Shown piece after piece: positions 34,597-43,209 of a DNA stretch of 64,000 nt (position 1 is the first letter of the stretch; every line of letters begins with the position of its first letter). The DNA is taken from the NCBI RefSeq assembly GCF_003259615.1, contig NZ_QLLR01000002.1, forward strand, positions 62,001 to 126,000, in the 5' to 3' direction. The notes below the pieces were generated by a model. That model had not been told where the DNA came from and searched no databases. It saw nothing but the letters and a program-made list of their open reading frames with translations. The stretch comes from Pedobacter cryoconitis (lineage in GTDB: Bacteria > Bacteroidota > Bacteroidia > Sphingobacteriales > Sphingobacteriaceae). The translations under genes were made by a program, and so were the position numbers.

Positions 34597-34848
34597 ATGG
34601 CAAGATCATGGTATGCATATAACGGAGTTGGTGACCCTGTAACACTTTCAAGTTACAATTTCGCTTTTTCTAAACCGGCTTGTATTACCGGTGGTAGACT
34701 TTGTGCGATTTATGCAACAGGAACTGGAGTAAATCCAACAGTAATATCTGCTAATCTAAGAGGTTATATCGCTGACGTTCAATTAACACTGACAGCTAGA
34801 CCTGACGGAAGTTCGCTTGTTAAAAAATACGCCTACGGTAAAGCTTAA
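34597..34848 (+). CDS. MARSWYA-family small protein, copy 3
   Basis: Near-duplicate of copy 2 (83 residues). The substitutions visible are S to T at CITGG, S to T at NPTVI, V to T at LTLTARP, and changes in DGSSLVKK. The cysteine pair and aromatic start are unchanged. A 15-bp perfect hairpin begins 17 bp after the stop. Confidence 0.82.
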   Translation: MARSWYAYNGVGDPVTLSSYNFAFSKPACITGGRLCAIYATGTGVNPTVISANLRGYIADVQLTLTARPDGSSLVKKYAYGKA

Positions 34849-34864
34849 TTGATCTAATATTTAG

Positions 34865-34897
34865 TTATCCAGGGAACCAAAATGGTTCCCTGGATAA
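34865..34897 (+). terminator. Strong hairpin after copy 3
   Basis: A perfect 15-bp stem (34865-34879 with 34883-34897), AAA loop, followed by a short T run. It splits the tandem array into two parts, so copy 4 probably needs its own promoter. Confidence 0.65.
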
Positions 34898-35095
34898 TTT
34901 AACTCCATTAAAACACAATATTACATTTATGAGCTTCAAAATTATGAAGCCACAAAGCTCCTTGTTACATATTGGATTCTATAACCAATTTAGCTATCTG
35001 GATATCAATATTAATGATAAAAGAAACATATCAAATTTCTAAATATCTGTTAGACTAAAAACACACTACCGATTTTGAAGTCAAATCCGGGAGAT
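34898..35095. other. About 200-bp gene-free spacer between copies 3 and 4
   Basis: AT-rich, no ORF of note, no palindromic site of the GGGAC type. Nothing else is recognised. Confidence 0.5.
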
Positions 35096-35172
35096 GCCGA
35101 AAACCGTAAAAAGAGTAGGCATGCAATTAAAGTTTTCTGATCTCTTTTTGATATACAAAAGAATCATTTATT
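35096..35172 (+). repeat. Leader repeat, unit 3
   Basis: GCCGAAAACCGTAAAAAGAG start with a few substitutions (ATGCAATTAAAGTTTTCTGA in the middle) and an unchanged end before the ATG. Confidence 0.82.
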
Positions 35173-35436
35173 ATGGCAAGATCATGGTATGCATATAATG
35201 GAATTGGTGATCCTATAGTATCTGCAAGTTATAACCTAATGCTTGACAAACCTAACGCCAACTGTGTAAACGGTTGCGCTATTTGCGCTATTTTTGCAAC
35301 AGGTACAGGGATAACTCCAACAGTATTATCAAATAATATCAGAACATACATTAACAATCTTCTTGCGAATCAAGTTTCGCAACCCAATGGAGTAATAACC
35401 ATTAAACGGTATGTTTATGGAAAAACAGGCTGCTAA
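35173..35436 (+). CDS. MARSWYA-family small protein, copy 4
   Basis: Eighty-seven residues. MARSWYAYNGIGDP, ASYNL, then a denser cysteine group NCVNGCAICAIFATGTG (three cysteines before the AIF core), NIRTYI, and KRYVYGKTGC with a C-terminal cysteine. Copies 4 and 5 have extra cysteines compared with copies 2 and 3, which could allow disulfide or thioether links or metal binding. Confidence 0.82.
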   Translation: MARSWYAYNGIGDPIVSASYNLMLDKPNANCVNGCAICAIFATGTGITPTVLSNNIRTYINNLLANQVSQPNGVITIKRYVYGKTGC

Positions 35437-35481
35437 CTCTTATTAACAGAATACAGTCTGACGATTGATTACAAAGGAGAG

Positions 35482-35556
35482 ATTCAAACCTTAAAAACAT
35501 TGAGTCCAAAATAAAGTTTTTCGATCTCTTTTTGATATATAAAAGAATCATATATT
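35482..35556 (+). repeat. Leader repeat, unit 4 (partly diverged)
   Basis: The first part is diverged (ATTCAAACCTTAAAAACATT) but the second half, AATAAAGTTTTTCGATCTC followed by TTTTTGATATATAAAAGAAT, is conserved. The conserved half is therefore the functional part. Confidence 0.75.
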
Positions 35557-35811
35557 ATGGCAAGATCATGGTACGCTTATGATGGAATGGGAAATCCATT
35601 TTTAACTAATAGTTATAATTTTACATTTATCAAGCCTGCTTGTTTGCACGGATGCAAAATCTGTGCAATCTACGCAACGGGTACTGGAAATTCCCCATCA
35701 GTATTATCTGGTAATATAAGATCATATATCATTAATATGATGGTGTTACCTGTTGCACAACCAGCCGAACCTGCGGGGATTAAAATATATGTCTATGGAA
35801 AAAATTGTTAG
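35557..35811 (+). CDS. MARSWYA-family small protein, copy 5
   Basis: Eighty-four residues. MARSWYAYDGMGNP, NSYNF, ACLHGCKICAIYATGTG (three cysteines), NIRSYI, and IYVYGKNC with a C-terminal cysteine. It is the last gene of the array and is followed by a hairpin shared with the convergent subtilase gene. Confidence 0.82.
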   Translation: MARSWYAYDGMGNPFLTNSYNFTFIKPACLHGCKICAIYATGTGNSPSVLSGNIRSYIINMMVLPVAQPAEPAGIKIYVYGKNC

Positions 35812-35830
35812 TTATAAAATCATTTTCAAT

Positions 35831-35869
35831 ATAATACAATGGACTTATTATTATGCTTCATTGTATTAT
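35831..35869. terminator. Hairpin between copy 5 and the subtilase gene
   Basis: Arms ATAATACAATG (35831-35841) and CATTGTATTAT (35859-35869), AT-rich, usable in both directions between convergent genes. Confidence 0.55.
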
Positions 35870-37308
35870 TATTCAAATTTAGCTAGTTTGAAAGCATTAT
35901 AAGCATTGATTACTCCACCTGAAATACATTTATCCTTTAGCCCATACGTTTCTGCAACAGATCTCATGATCATTATTTTCACTTGTGCTGCAGATAATTT
36001 GGGACAGTATTCTCTAATAACAGCAGCCAGCCCTGTAACTACAGGTGCAGCCATACTTGTACCTGTATCATCAAGATATGCTGAACGGGGAGTCGTAGAA
36101 GTAATCTCTATACCGGGCGCATATACGTCTACACTATGCTTACCGTAATTAGAAAATACACCGGCTATATCTTTATCATTTTTCCATCCCGAAGCTCCTA
36201 CTTCTATCCAATTAGCTGCTATAGTCTGTCCTTCTGGAGTCTTGCGATCGGGATAAATAGTCATTTGATCAAGGTCTTGTCCTTCGTTACCCGATGCATG
36301 AATGATTAAAACATCTTTACTTACTGCATATTTAATCGCTTCATCAACTTTAACTGACGGCTTAGCCCAAGGTTGGCCAAAACTCATATTGATTACTTTC
36401 GCACCATTATCGGCAGCGTAACGTATTGCCTCTGCAATAGCCAATGTCTTTTCATCCTGACTTATATCATCTTGCTGACTAAAAGACAATTGACCCACAA
36501 CTCCACTCATAGGATCAAGTCCGGGTATAGCTCTGAGTACCATTATTTGTGTATGATCAGCTACTCCCTTTATACCTATATTATTGTCACGAACAGCTGC
36601 AATAATACCTGCAATATGGGTGCCATGGTAAGTTGAGGGGCCGCCCATCAATGTTTCAAAATCACGTTTTTCATAATAGGCAAGCTGCATATTATAGTAA
36701 CTCATTGCTCTTTTCAAACCGATTTTTTTGTAGTTTACAAAGCTCGGGTAGTGTTTCAATCCGGATATTATTGTAGACTGCATTTTTAGTTCCTCTGCAC
36801 TTTCTGGAGTGTAATTTTTAAAATCATCAATAATCGAGGCAGACTTACCCATCTTTTTCAGAACCTGATCCAATATTTTTTGATCTGCCTCTACCACTTT
36901 CATTTTTTTGTTTATCAAGGATATCTCGGCTTTTTCATCTTCCTTTATTCCTGCACTATAGAAATTCCATCCATGTAAGTCATCGATAAAACCATTTTTG
37001 TCATCATCTTTTTTATTGAAAGGAATTTCACCAGGGTTTGTCCAAATCACAGATTTGAGGTCTTCATGATTTATATCCACCCCTCCATCAATTATTGCGA
37101 CTATCACAGGTGTTGCTTTTTTCCCAGCTAGCAATGCTGTATATGCCTTTTCCATGCTGATTCCAAATACACTATCAGTTTTCAGATCCAGATTTTGCCA
37201 ATTGCCTTTGACTTTTTCTCCAGTTTGGGCAAATAAAAGATTTGTCGATAGTATTATAATTATTACTACCCTGTTAAAGCAAATAATTTTTATATTCTGG
37301 ATTCTCAT
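35869..37308 (-). CDS. Secreted subtilisin-family serine protease (S8)
   Basis: Exported peptidase of 479 residues. A signal peptide ends near LLFAQ (residue 28). The catalytic triad is D74 in VAIIDGGVD, H in YHGTHIAGIIA and S in DTGTSMAAPVVTG; ASGNEGQD holds the oxyanion-hole asparagine. A 90-residue insert rich in lysine and glutamate lies between the Asp and His motifs, as in many Bacteroidota subtilases; there is no C-terminal sorting domain. It is the last gene of the operon behind the SusC/SusD pair, starting 2 bp after 37311-39149. It could trim peptides, possibly the small proteins encoded beside it. Confidence 0.9.
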   Translation of the reverse strand: MRIQNIKIICFNRVVIIIILSTNLLFAQTGEKVKGNWQNLDLKTDSVFGISMEKAYTALLAGKKATPVIVAIIDGGVDINHEDLKSVIWTNPGEIPFNKKDDDKNGFIDDLHGWNFYSAGIKEDEKAEISLINKKMKVVEADQKILDQVLKKMGKSASIIDDFKNYTPESAEELKMQSTIISGLKHYPSFVNYKKIGLKRAMSYYNMQLAYYEKRDFETLMGGPSTYHGTHIAGIIAAVRDNNIGIKGVADHTQIMVLRAIPGLDPMSGVVGQLSFSQQDDISQDEKTLAIAEAIRYAADNGAKVINMSFGQPWAKPSVKVDEAIKYAVSKDVLIIHASGNEGQDLDQMTIYPDRKTPEGQTIAANWIEVGASGWKNDKDIAGVFSNYGKHSVDVYAPGIEITSTTPRSAYLDDTGTSMAAPVVTGLAAVIREYCPKLSAAQVKIMIMRSVAETYGLKDKCISGGVINAYNAFKLAKFE

Positions 37309-37310
37309 CT

Positions 37311-39149
37311 TTACTTTATAATTTGCAGTAATTCTATTTCGAAAATCAATGTACTATTTGGTGGAATCTGCCCAGAATTGCTTCCCTTTCCATAAGCAAG
37401 ATTTGCAGGAATATAAATTACCCATTTAGATCCAACCGACATTAGTTGTAAAGCTTCCGTCCAGCCTTTCATAAGTTTATCGACATATAACACATACGGC
37501 AACCCATTCTCAGAAGAACTGCCGAAAATCTTTCCATTAACTAATGTGCCTGTGTAGTTTACACTAACTTTGTCTGTTAAACCAGGCTTAATTCCTTTCC
37601 CCTGAAAGATAATCTTATACTGCAAGCCAGAAGGTAATGTTACTACACCGGGCTTTTTCTTATTCATCATCAAAAAAAGATTATTTTCTTCGGGTGATGG
37701 CCCTTTCATATCCTTTTGCGCTTCTCTTTTCGTGTTTGCTTCTGTAATTAATTTATTGTTAGGTATCCCTCCTCCCTCAACTTCAGTGAATACAAATTTA
37801 TCTACCAATCTTTCTTCTTCTTTTAAATCCAAACCATAAGGTTTTAATGCCTTCTGTATTCCGGAGATGTCGGTCCACGAAGAAAAATTTAAATCCATAT
37901 CTAAATTCCCTGTAAAATCGGTTTCATCGAAAACATATGGATTATCAGCTCGCCGATTCATCTGAGTGATTAAACTACCCAATGGTAAATCTTTGAACTG
38001 ATGTAAAGATCCTTTAATGATTAAACGATCATCATATTGAGATGTTAGTTCTTGTTTACTTTTTAACAATATATTTTTATTGGTTCGGACCAAAATAAGA
38101 ACCTTTTCTTTCCGCTTCTCCCAACGAGCATGTAAACCAAGGAGGCGATCTAAATCTTTTATAATTGACTTATGGACTTCGGCATCTGTCTGCCCGGTAT
38201 CAGGATTTATAGATTCGAAGCAGATACCATTTTTTGTTAACCAACTTTGCTGCGCACCAGAACCTTCAACAAAGATATATTTAGATTTATCCAGGACTTC
38301 CCATACGATTTGGTTCGGCATCAATGTAGAAGTTGGCTTGACTAAATCAGTTGATTTAATTAAATAGTTCCAATTAATCAGGTAAGCATTATAAATAGCA
38401 TGATTTAAGAAAAAAGCCCTGATAGTTTTTTTGCGTGCATCTCTTATTATACCAGATTCACCAAATCCTTCTGCATTAACAGCTGCTTTATAATCCGATA
38501 TGGCTGCATACTTCATAAATGTTGACGCTGTATCTAACTGATTTGGATCAGGTACAAATAGTAAATGTTTGGTTGCATCAAAAGTATAAAAATCATTTTT
38601 TACCGGCCAGTTAATTTGCTTGCCGTTAAGCACTGTTTGGATGTTGTCCACATCCACGAAATCTGAAGAAGTGATCCCTACCACTTTACCCTTGTAAATC
38701 CAAACTTCATGTGGGATAGTCCGATGTTTAAAGTAAGCAGCAAAAATCTTATCTTCTGTTACTGAGGGTAATGCCAGGTTTTTAGTGTTTTTATTATTCT
38801 TCCAGAAAACAATTACATTATCCTCTTTTTCATATGTCACCGGCAGAATCTTTATTTTAGAACCAAATTTCTTTTGTAAAGTATCCATTTTAGGAAGCGC
38901 CTCTACACAACCAGAACAACTAGTTGACCAAAAATCTATGATTAACAACTGACTCTTATAATCCGCTGTATTTGCTGCACTTTGATTTGCATTGATGATC
39001 TTTGCTATGGCAAAATCAGGCAAAGAGTCTCCAATAGATAGATTTGGAAGATTGGATTTTTTTTGATCCGGCACAGCATAAGTTTGTTGTGCATTCGAAT
39101 TGAAAACCGTCAGAAACAACTGTATGGCTATTATCTTTATTAACTTCAT
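37311..39149 (-). CDS. TlpA-like thioredoxin, DUF3738 and FKBP prolyl-isomerase fusion
   Basis: A three-part exported protein of 612 residues. After a signal peptide (ending near SNAQQ) comes a TlpA-type thioredoxin domain (about residues 40-170) with the redox motif STSCSGCVEALP. The middle (about 200-450) has the DUF3738/TIGR03435-type signature LDMDLNFSSWTDISGIQKAL and KPYGLDLKEEERLVDKFVF. The C-terminus (about 510-612) is an FKBP prolyl isomerase: VSVNYTGTLVNGKIFGSS and GSKWVIYIPANLAYG. The first gene product after it in the operon is a subtilase; the upstream neighbour is a second DUF3738 protein. The set looks like a periplasmic folding and redox unit for peptides handled by the SusC/D pair. 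Confidence 0.85.
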   Translation of the reverse strand: MKLIKIIAIQLFLTVFNSNAQQTYAVPDQKKSNLPNLSIGDSLPDFAIAKIINANQSAANTADYKSQLLIIDFWSTSCSGCVEALPKMDTLQKKFGSKIKILPVTYEKEDNVIVFWKNNKNTKNLALPSVTEDKIFAAYFKHRTIPHEVWIYKGKVVGITSSDFVDVDNIQTVLNGKQINWPVKNDFYTFDATKHLLFVPDPNQLDTASTFMKYAAISDYKAAVNAEGFGESGIIRDARKKTIRAFFLNHAIYNAYLINWNYLIKSTDLVKPTSTLMPNQIVWEVLDKSKYIFVEGSGAQQSWLTKNGICFESINPDTGQTDAEVHKSIIKDLDRLLGLHARWEKRKEKVLILVRTNKNILLKSKQELTSQYDDRLIIKGSLHQFKDLPLGSLITQMNRRADNPYVFDETDFTGNLDMDLNFSSWTDISGIQKALKPYGLDLKEEERLVDKFVFTEVEGGGIPNNKLITEANTKREAQKDMKGPSPEENNLFLMMNKKKPGVVTLPSGLQYKIIFQGKGIKPGLTDKVSVNYTGTLVNGKIFGSSSENGLPYVLYVDKLMKGWTEALQLMSVGSKWVIYIPANLAYGKGSNSGQIPPNSTLIFEIELLQIIK

Positions 39150-39991
39150 TAGTTATTTTTTTTTATAACAAACATTTCCAATTCGCGCATTCCATCGATC
39201 AGATCGAGATCATACCGATGTAATTCTTTACGCAAATCAAGAAGATTTGACCATGAATCTATCTTAAGATCCAGATCTACAGTATTATTATAACCTGTTT
39301 CATTTATCATTGGAGGTAATCCAGCTTCAGCAATCGGTAAACTTAACCTATCAAGAGAAGTATTATTAAAATACCCCTTCAAATCATATTTCTCTTCACC
39401 TTTCCCAGCAGATTTAAGTTTATCGACCTTTGATGTGCGTACCAGAATAAGTACTTTAACCATTCTTTTTTCTGTACCGAATTTGACACCAAATGCATTG
39501 GCAAGATACTCATCTAATGTTGTACGACCTTTGATTACACCGATTGGGAGACCCAGTTCGTAACAAAATGTATTTTTCCTAATCCAGCTCTCTTTATCGC
39601 CATATTTAGGTTCATAAAGATATTTTGACGGATCATCAACTTCCAGCACTATGTTGTTATGTCTGACCATCCCATAGGTGAGTATGTCTGCAATAGATGA
39701 ATTATACATAGTGACCAGCTGTAAGCCAGTCACTGTATCTATAGAAGAATTAAAATTTGATCCATATTGACCTGAGATTGGCTGCACACCTTCTCTATAT
39801 CCTGTAACTACAGAAAAACGCAAAAATTTATTCTTGTTGGTCAACTGTTCATTCTCTAGTTTAAAAACAGGCTTCTGATAAGCAAAGTCAAAAAGAGGTT
39901 TCCGGTATTTAAAAGAAGGAGTATCTGTTTGTGCTGCTGCTCTTATCGAAAAAAGGAGTAAAAGGGGGGTGATATAGTGTGTTAATTTCAT
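39149..39991 (-). CDS. DUF3738 (TIGR03435-type) exported protein
   Basis: Exported protein of 280 residues with a signal peptide ending near RAAAQ. The C-terminal part VDLDLKIDSWSNLLDLRKEL and RYDLDLIDGMRELEMFVI matches the same signature as the fusion protein that follows. The biochemical function of DUF3738 is not known. It overlaps the downstream fusion gene by 1 bp and starts 3 bp after the beta-barrel gene, so it is firmly in the operon. Confidence 0.8.
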   Translation of the reverse strand: MKLTHYITPLLLLFSIRAAAQTDTPSFKYRKPLFDFAYQKPVFKLENEQLTNKNKFLRFSVVTGYREGVQPISGQYGSNFNSSIDTVTGLQLVTMYNSSIADILTYGMVRHNNIVLEVDDPSKYLYEPKYGDKESWIRKNTFCYELGLPIGVIKGRTTLDEYLANAFGVKFGTEKRMVKVLILVRTSKVDKLKSAGKGEEKYDLKGYFNNTSLDRLSLPIAEAGLPPMINETGYNNTVDLDLKIDSWSNLLDLRKELHRYDLDLIDGMRELEMFVIKKNN

Positions 39992-39994
39992 TTT

Positions 39995-40528
39995 TTAGTT
40001 TAAGTTGAAATTATAACTGATTCGTACTCCAGCAGAAGAATATGTTCTTGCAGAAGATGCAATGTATACAGCTTCATATTTAAACAATACATCAAAACGT
40101 TTAGAAGTCCGAAAACCAATACCAGGTACATAAGTAAAATACTTTTCACCACTACCTCCTCCATTACCATCTTCCCTGCCTCCGTAAAATGAAAGACCTG
40201 CCTGACCTGAGGCATAAATTTTAGGAGTTATATAATATTTCGCGCCTAATAAAACAGGTATAAAAGAAACACCTTTACCTCCGCGTTTGGCTACAAAGTC
40301 AAGATATCCAACACTTGCAGTAACACTTGCCGATTTGACAACCGGATATTCTGCCTGTAGTGACGCACCAGCAACTAATGACGAATAAGCTGACACATAA
40401 CCTGTTGGCACTCCTACATCTGCACCAAAGCTATAGGTTATTCTTTTCTTAACTTTCTCTTGCCCTTGTGCGCTAGCTGTTAAGATGGTGATTACAAAAA
40501 TGGTGATTGCCAAATATATTTTTTTCAT
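39995..40528 (-). CDS. Small outer-membrane beta-barrel protein
   Basis: Protein of 177 residues with signal peptide ending near ASAQG and alternating hydrophobic strands typical of the eight-strand OmpA/OmpX-like barrels: VKKRITYSFGADVGVPTG, SASVTASVGYLDFV, VLLGAKYYITPKIYASGQAG, and a last strand SAGVRISYNFNLN ending close to an aromatic residue. It is in the operon between the NHL protein and the DUF3738 gene. Confidence 0.78.
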   Translation of the reverse strand: MKKIYLAITIFVITILTASAQGQEKVKKRITYSFGADVGVPTGYVSAYSSLVAGASLQAEYPVVKSASVTASVGYLDFVAKRGGKGVSFIPVLLGAKYYITPKIYASGQAGLSFYGGREDGNGGGSGEKYFTYVPGIGFRTSKRFDVLFKYEAVYIASSARTYSSAGVRISYNFNLN

Positions 40529-40576
40529 TTCACTAAACTTTTATAGAATAAATATTGATAATTATATGATCTTTAA

Positions 40577-41767
40577 TTAATGAGCATTACCCCAGGTTTG
40601 GGGATTATTCCAATTGTTTTGCGGCTTATCAGAAGTAGTTAGAACCTCTATTTTACATACTCTGTTTGGTTCTGAGTAATAGATAATACTTCCATCATGA
40701 TTACTTGCCACTGATGATGGAGTATTAAGCTGAACATCAGCACCATTTCCTATAGTTTCTCCTTTTTGACCATTACCAATCAAAGTTGATACAATTCTAT
40801 CTGTTGAAATTTTTCTGATCCGCTGATTAAGTGAATCAGAGATATACAAGTTTCCTGCATCATCAGAAGCGATACCACTTGGACCATTAAACGACGCAGA
40901 TGGCCCAAACCCATCTTTGTAAATACTTACATCAGCAGACGGCAGAGCACCATTTCCTGCCCAAGTTGTAGCATGTCCATCAGGAGTAATCTGATATATA
41001 TAATTGTTAAGCTGATCTACAGCGTAAACGTTTCCGGCAGGATCTGTAGTAAGTGAATTTATAAATGGACCAAATTTAAGCTGATCAGCAGGTCCATCAT
41101 ACGGAGCGGGGTTACGCGCAGTGTTATAAAGAACACCGGCATAAGTACTTACTATTCCTGCAGTAGAGATTTTCCTTATTACAGCACTACCATCTCCTAC
41201 ATATACACTACCAGTTTTATCGACCGCTATACCAAAAGGTGAGTTAAATTTTGCAGCAGCAACTGGTCCATCCTGATAGCCCGGTTGCCCAGTTCCCGCA
41301 AAGGTCGAAACTACTCCTGTTGGGGTAATTTTACGAATAACATTATTACTGTAATCAACTACATACAAATTATCAGTAGCATCAATTGCTAAACCTTGAA
41401 GAGAACCAAATTGAACTGCTGCCCCTGTTCCATCAACATAACCATTTATTCCACTGCCAGCAAAAGTACTTACAACACCATCGGGAGTAATTTTACGAAT
41501 ACGGAAATTAAACTGATCAACTGCGTACACGTTTCCAGTGCCGTCTACCGCAGCGGCAGCTATATTGTTAAATAATGATTTCGTCCCCAATCCGTTAAGA
41601 TAACCACCGTATGCGAAGGGACCACCACCGCCTGCAAAAGCGGAGGTTTGATAATACTTCTGGCTTGGTGCTGGTATTTCTGGTGCTACTTTTTTGCATC
41701 CGCTTGCCGCTAAAATCGCCATTAATCCTATACCGGGCAATTGAAGCCATCTCATCAATCGTTTCAT
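40577..41767 (-). CDS. NHL-repeat lipoprotein
   Basis: Surface or periplasmic beta-propeller of 396 residues. The N-terminus is a lipoprotein signal (LMAILAASGCKKV, lipobox cysteine near residue 24). At least six repeats of the form GNVYAVDQFNFRIRKITPDG followed by VSTFAGSG are visible, for example LYVVDYSNNVIRKITPTG and LYISDSLNQRIRKISTDR. NHL propellers bind ligands or proteins. In SusC/D operons such lipoproteins can act as surface glycan- or peptide-binding partners. Confidence 0.87.
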   Translation of the reverse strand: MKRLMRWLQLPGIGLMAILAASGCKKVAPEIPAPSQKYYQTSAFAGGGGPFAYGGYLNGLGTKSLFNNIAAAAVDGTGNVYAVDQFNFRIRKITPDGVVSTFAGSGINGYVDGTGAAVQFGSLQGLAIDATDNLYVVDYSNNVIRKITPTGVVSTFAGTGQPGYQDGPVAAAKFNSPFGIAVDKTGSVYVGDGSAVIRKISTAGIVSTYAGVLYNTARNPAPYDGPADQLKFGPFINSLTTDPAGNVYAVDQLNNYIYQITPDGHATTWAGNGALPSADVSIYKDGFGPSASFNGPSGIASDDAGNLYISDSLNQRIRKISTDRIVSTLIGNGQKGETIGNGADVQLNTPSSVASNHDGSIIYYSEPNRVCKIEVLTTSDKPQNNWNNPQTWGNAH

Positions 41768-41809
41768 GTTAATTTATTATTTATGATTACATTTGGTTAA
41801 ATACGCATT

Positions 41810-43207
41810 TTAGCGAGGGTTCTGTTCTATACCCGAATTTGTGATCACTTCATCAGGAATCAATAAAACATATCTTAAATCATTCGCTGGAAGCTCATAA
41901 GCCCCAAGACTCCCCAGGTCTCTTTTTAAATTTTCCGCAGTTCCTATAGTTTTATTCAAACGACGTAAATCTGTCCAACGCTGCGCACGCATAACAAGCT
42001 CTTTTCTCCGCTCTGTTAATACTTTATTTAAAGCATCAGTAGCATCAGTAGCAGTCATATTCAAATAAGTACCAGTTTTCCATCTGGTCACAAGTAACGT
42101 ATTGAGATCTGCCATTGCTTCATTTATTTTATTAGCTCTGGCATAACATTCTGCACGAACCAGATACAATTCATCCACAGCCAATCCATTAAAGAAAATA
42201 GATGCCAAAAATGAACCTTCGTAATTTCCAGTAAAACGATAAGTGTTAGTTGATCCGATCAGTTTAAAATAGGCCTGACCTCTCAAATCATTACTATCAT
42301 AAGATGCCACCAGATTAGAATCAATTCTTGCTGTATTAAGATTTGGTATTAAAGTTTTCCCTCCATAAGTAATAGAATGAAAGATTACCTCTTTATTGAA
42401 ACGAGGAGCAAAAGGAGTATTAGAAGATGGATTAATATCAGAATTATAATTCAGCAACTGACTATTTAACTGCAACGCGGAACTTGCAGCAGTTAAAGCA
42501 TCTGGATAATTTTCCATCGATAAGTAAGTACGCGCTAACATAGCATACGCCACCGCCTTATTTGGCCTTGTAGGAACACTGGAAGTTGCAGGTAAAAGAT
42601 TGGATGCATCCTTAAGATCCTGAACAATCCTGTCATAGGTTTGCTGAACTGTACCACGCACCGATTTATCATTCAAATCAGTAGACATCTTCAGTGGAAT
42701 ACCTAGGTCCTGACCAGCACTCGACGCTGTATAAGGTTTAGCATATAGCTGTGCAACATTCCAAAAAGCATAGGCTCTGTAAAATAAAGCAGCTCCTTTT
42801 AAAGCATTTAAGGTAGCCACATCTGTACTGCTGCCCTGTAGTTTTTGAACAGTTTCCAAGACCAGGTTTGCCTCGAGTACTGTTTTGTATGGATTCTGCC
42901 ACTGCGGCGATGCAACGGCTCTTCTTGTGTTAGCAGACCAGATATACAAGTTCCGGTCAATAGGATCAGTAAGGTTACTGTAATTAACAGACTGTATAAA
43001 ATAATCATCGGCAGAGAGCTCTCCATCACTTGGATATCCCGTATTCATTACCGTGTAATTATCTAATAGTAGCTGGCAATCTTCAGCTGTCTCAGCTTTG
43101 GTTTGTGTACTATCAGGTTTAACATCAAGATACTTTTTACAGGAGCCCAGTATTAAACTAAGCATAAGAATTGATAACAAGAATTTATAAATCTTCATTT
43201 TCTTCAA
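41810..43207 (-). CDS. SusD/RagB family outer-membrane lipoprotein
   Basis: Ligand-capture lid of a SusC/D transporter, 465 residues. It has a lipoprotein signal with GSCKKYLDVKPD (cysteine near residue 23), TPR-like helices such as ALFYRAYAFWNVAQLYAKPY (the classic RAY-FNLV-type motif) and RPNKAVAYAMLARTYLSM, and the C-terminal ELPANDLRYVLLIPDEVITN with the usual I-P-x-x-E, then EQNPR. It is paired with the SusC gene, which starts just upstream and ends 2 bp away. Confidence 0.93.
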   Translation of the reverse strand: MKKMKIYKFLLSILMLSLILGSCKKYLDVKPDSTQTKAETAEDCQLLLDNYTVMNTGYPSDGELSADDYFIQSVNYSNLTDPIDRNLYIWSANTRRAVASPQWQNPYKTVLEANLVLETVQKLQGSSTDVATLNALKGAALFYRAYAFWNVAQLYAKPYTASSAGQDLGIPLKMSTDLNDKSVRGTVQQTYDRIVQDLKDASNLLPATSSVPTRPNKAVAYAMLARTYLSMENYPDALTAASSALQLNSQLLNYNSDINPSSNTPFAPRFNKEVIFHSITYGGKTLIPNLNTARIDSNLVASYDSNDLRGQAYFKLIGSTNTYRFTGNYEGSFLASIFFNGLAVDELYLVRAECYARANKINEAMADLNTLLVTRWKTGTYLNMTATDATDALNKVLTERRKELVMRAQRWTDLRRLNKTIGTAENLKRDLGSLGAYELPANDLRYVLLIPDEVITNSGIEQNPR

Positions 43208-43209
43208 TT

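Noticed and set aside
34147..35556. CRISPR array or integron attC sites
   Set aside because: Repeats are far apart, contain whole genes between them and lie directly at gene starts; no cas or integrase gene.
31183..35811. A known RiPP class (lanthipeptide, graspetide, lasso, sactipeptide)
   Set aside because: No LanB/LanM/LanC, ATP-grasp, lasso cyclase or radical-SAM maturase nearby; bioB is the only radical-SAM gene and belongs to the biotin operon. No double-glycine leader or peptidase-ABC exporter is seen.
24448..35811. Genomic island delivered by an insertion sequence
   Set aside because: No transposase, integrase, terminal inverted repeats or tRNA boundary could be found in the window.
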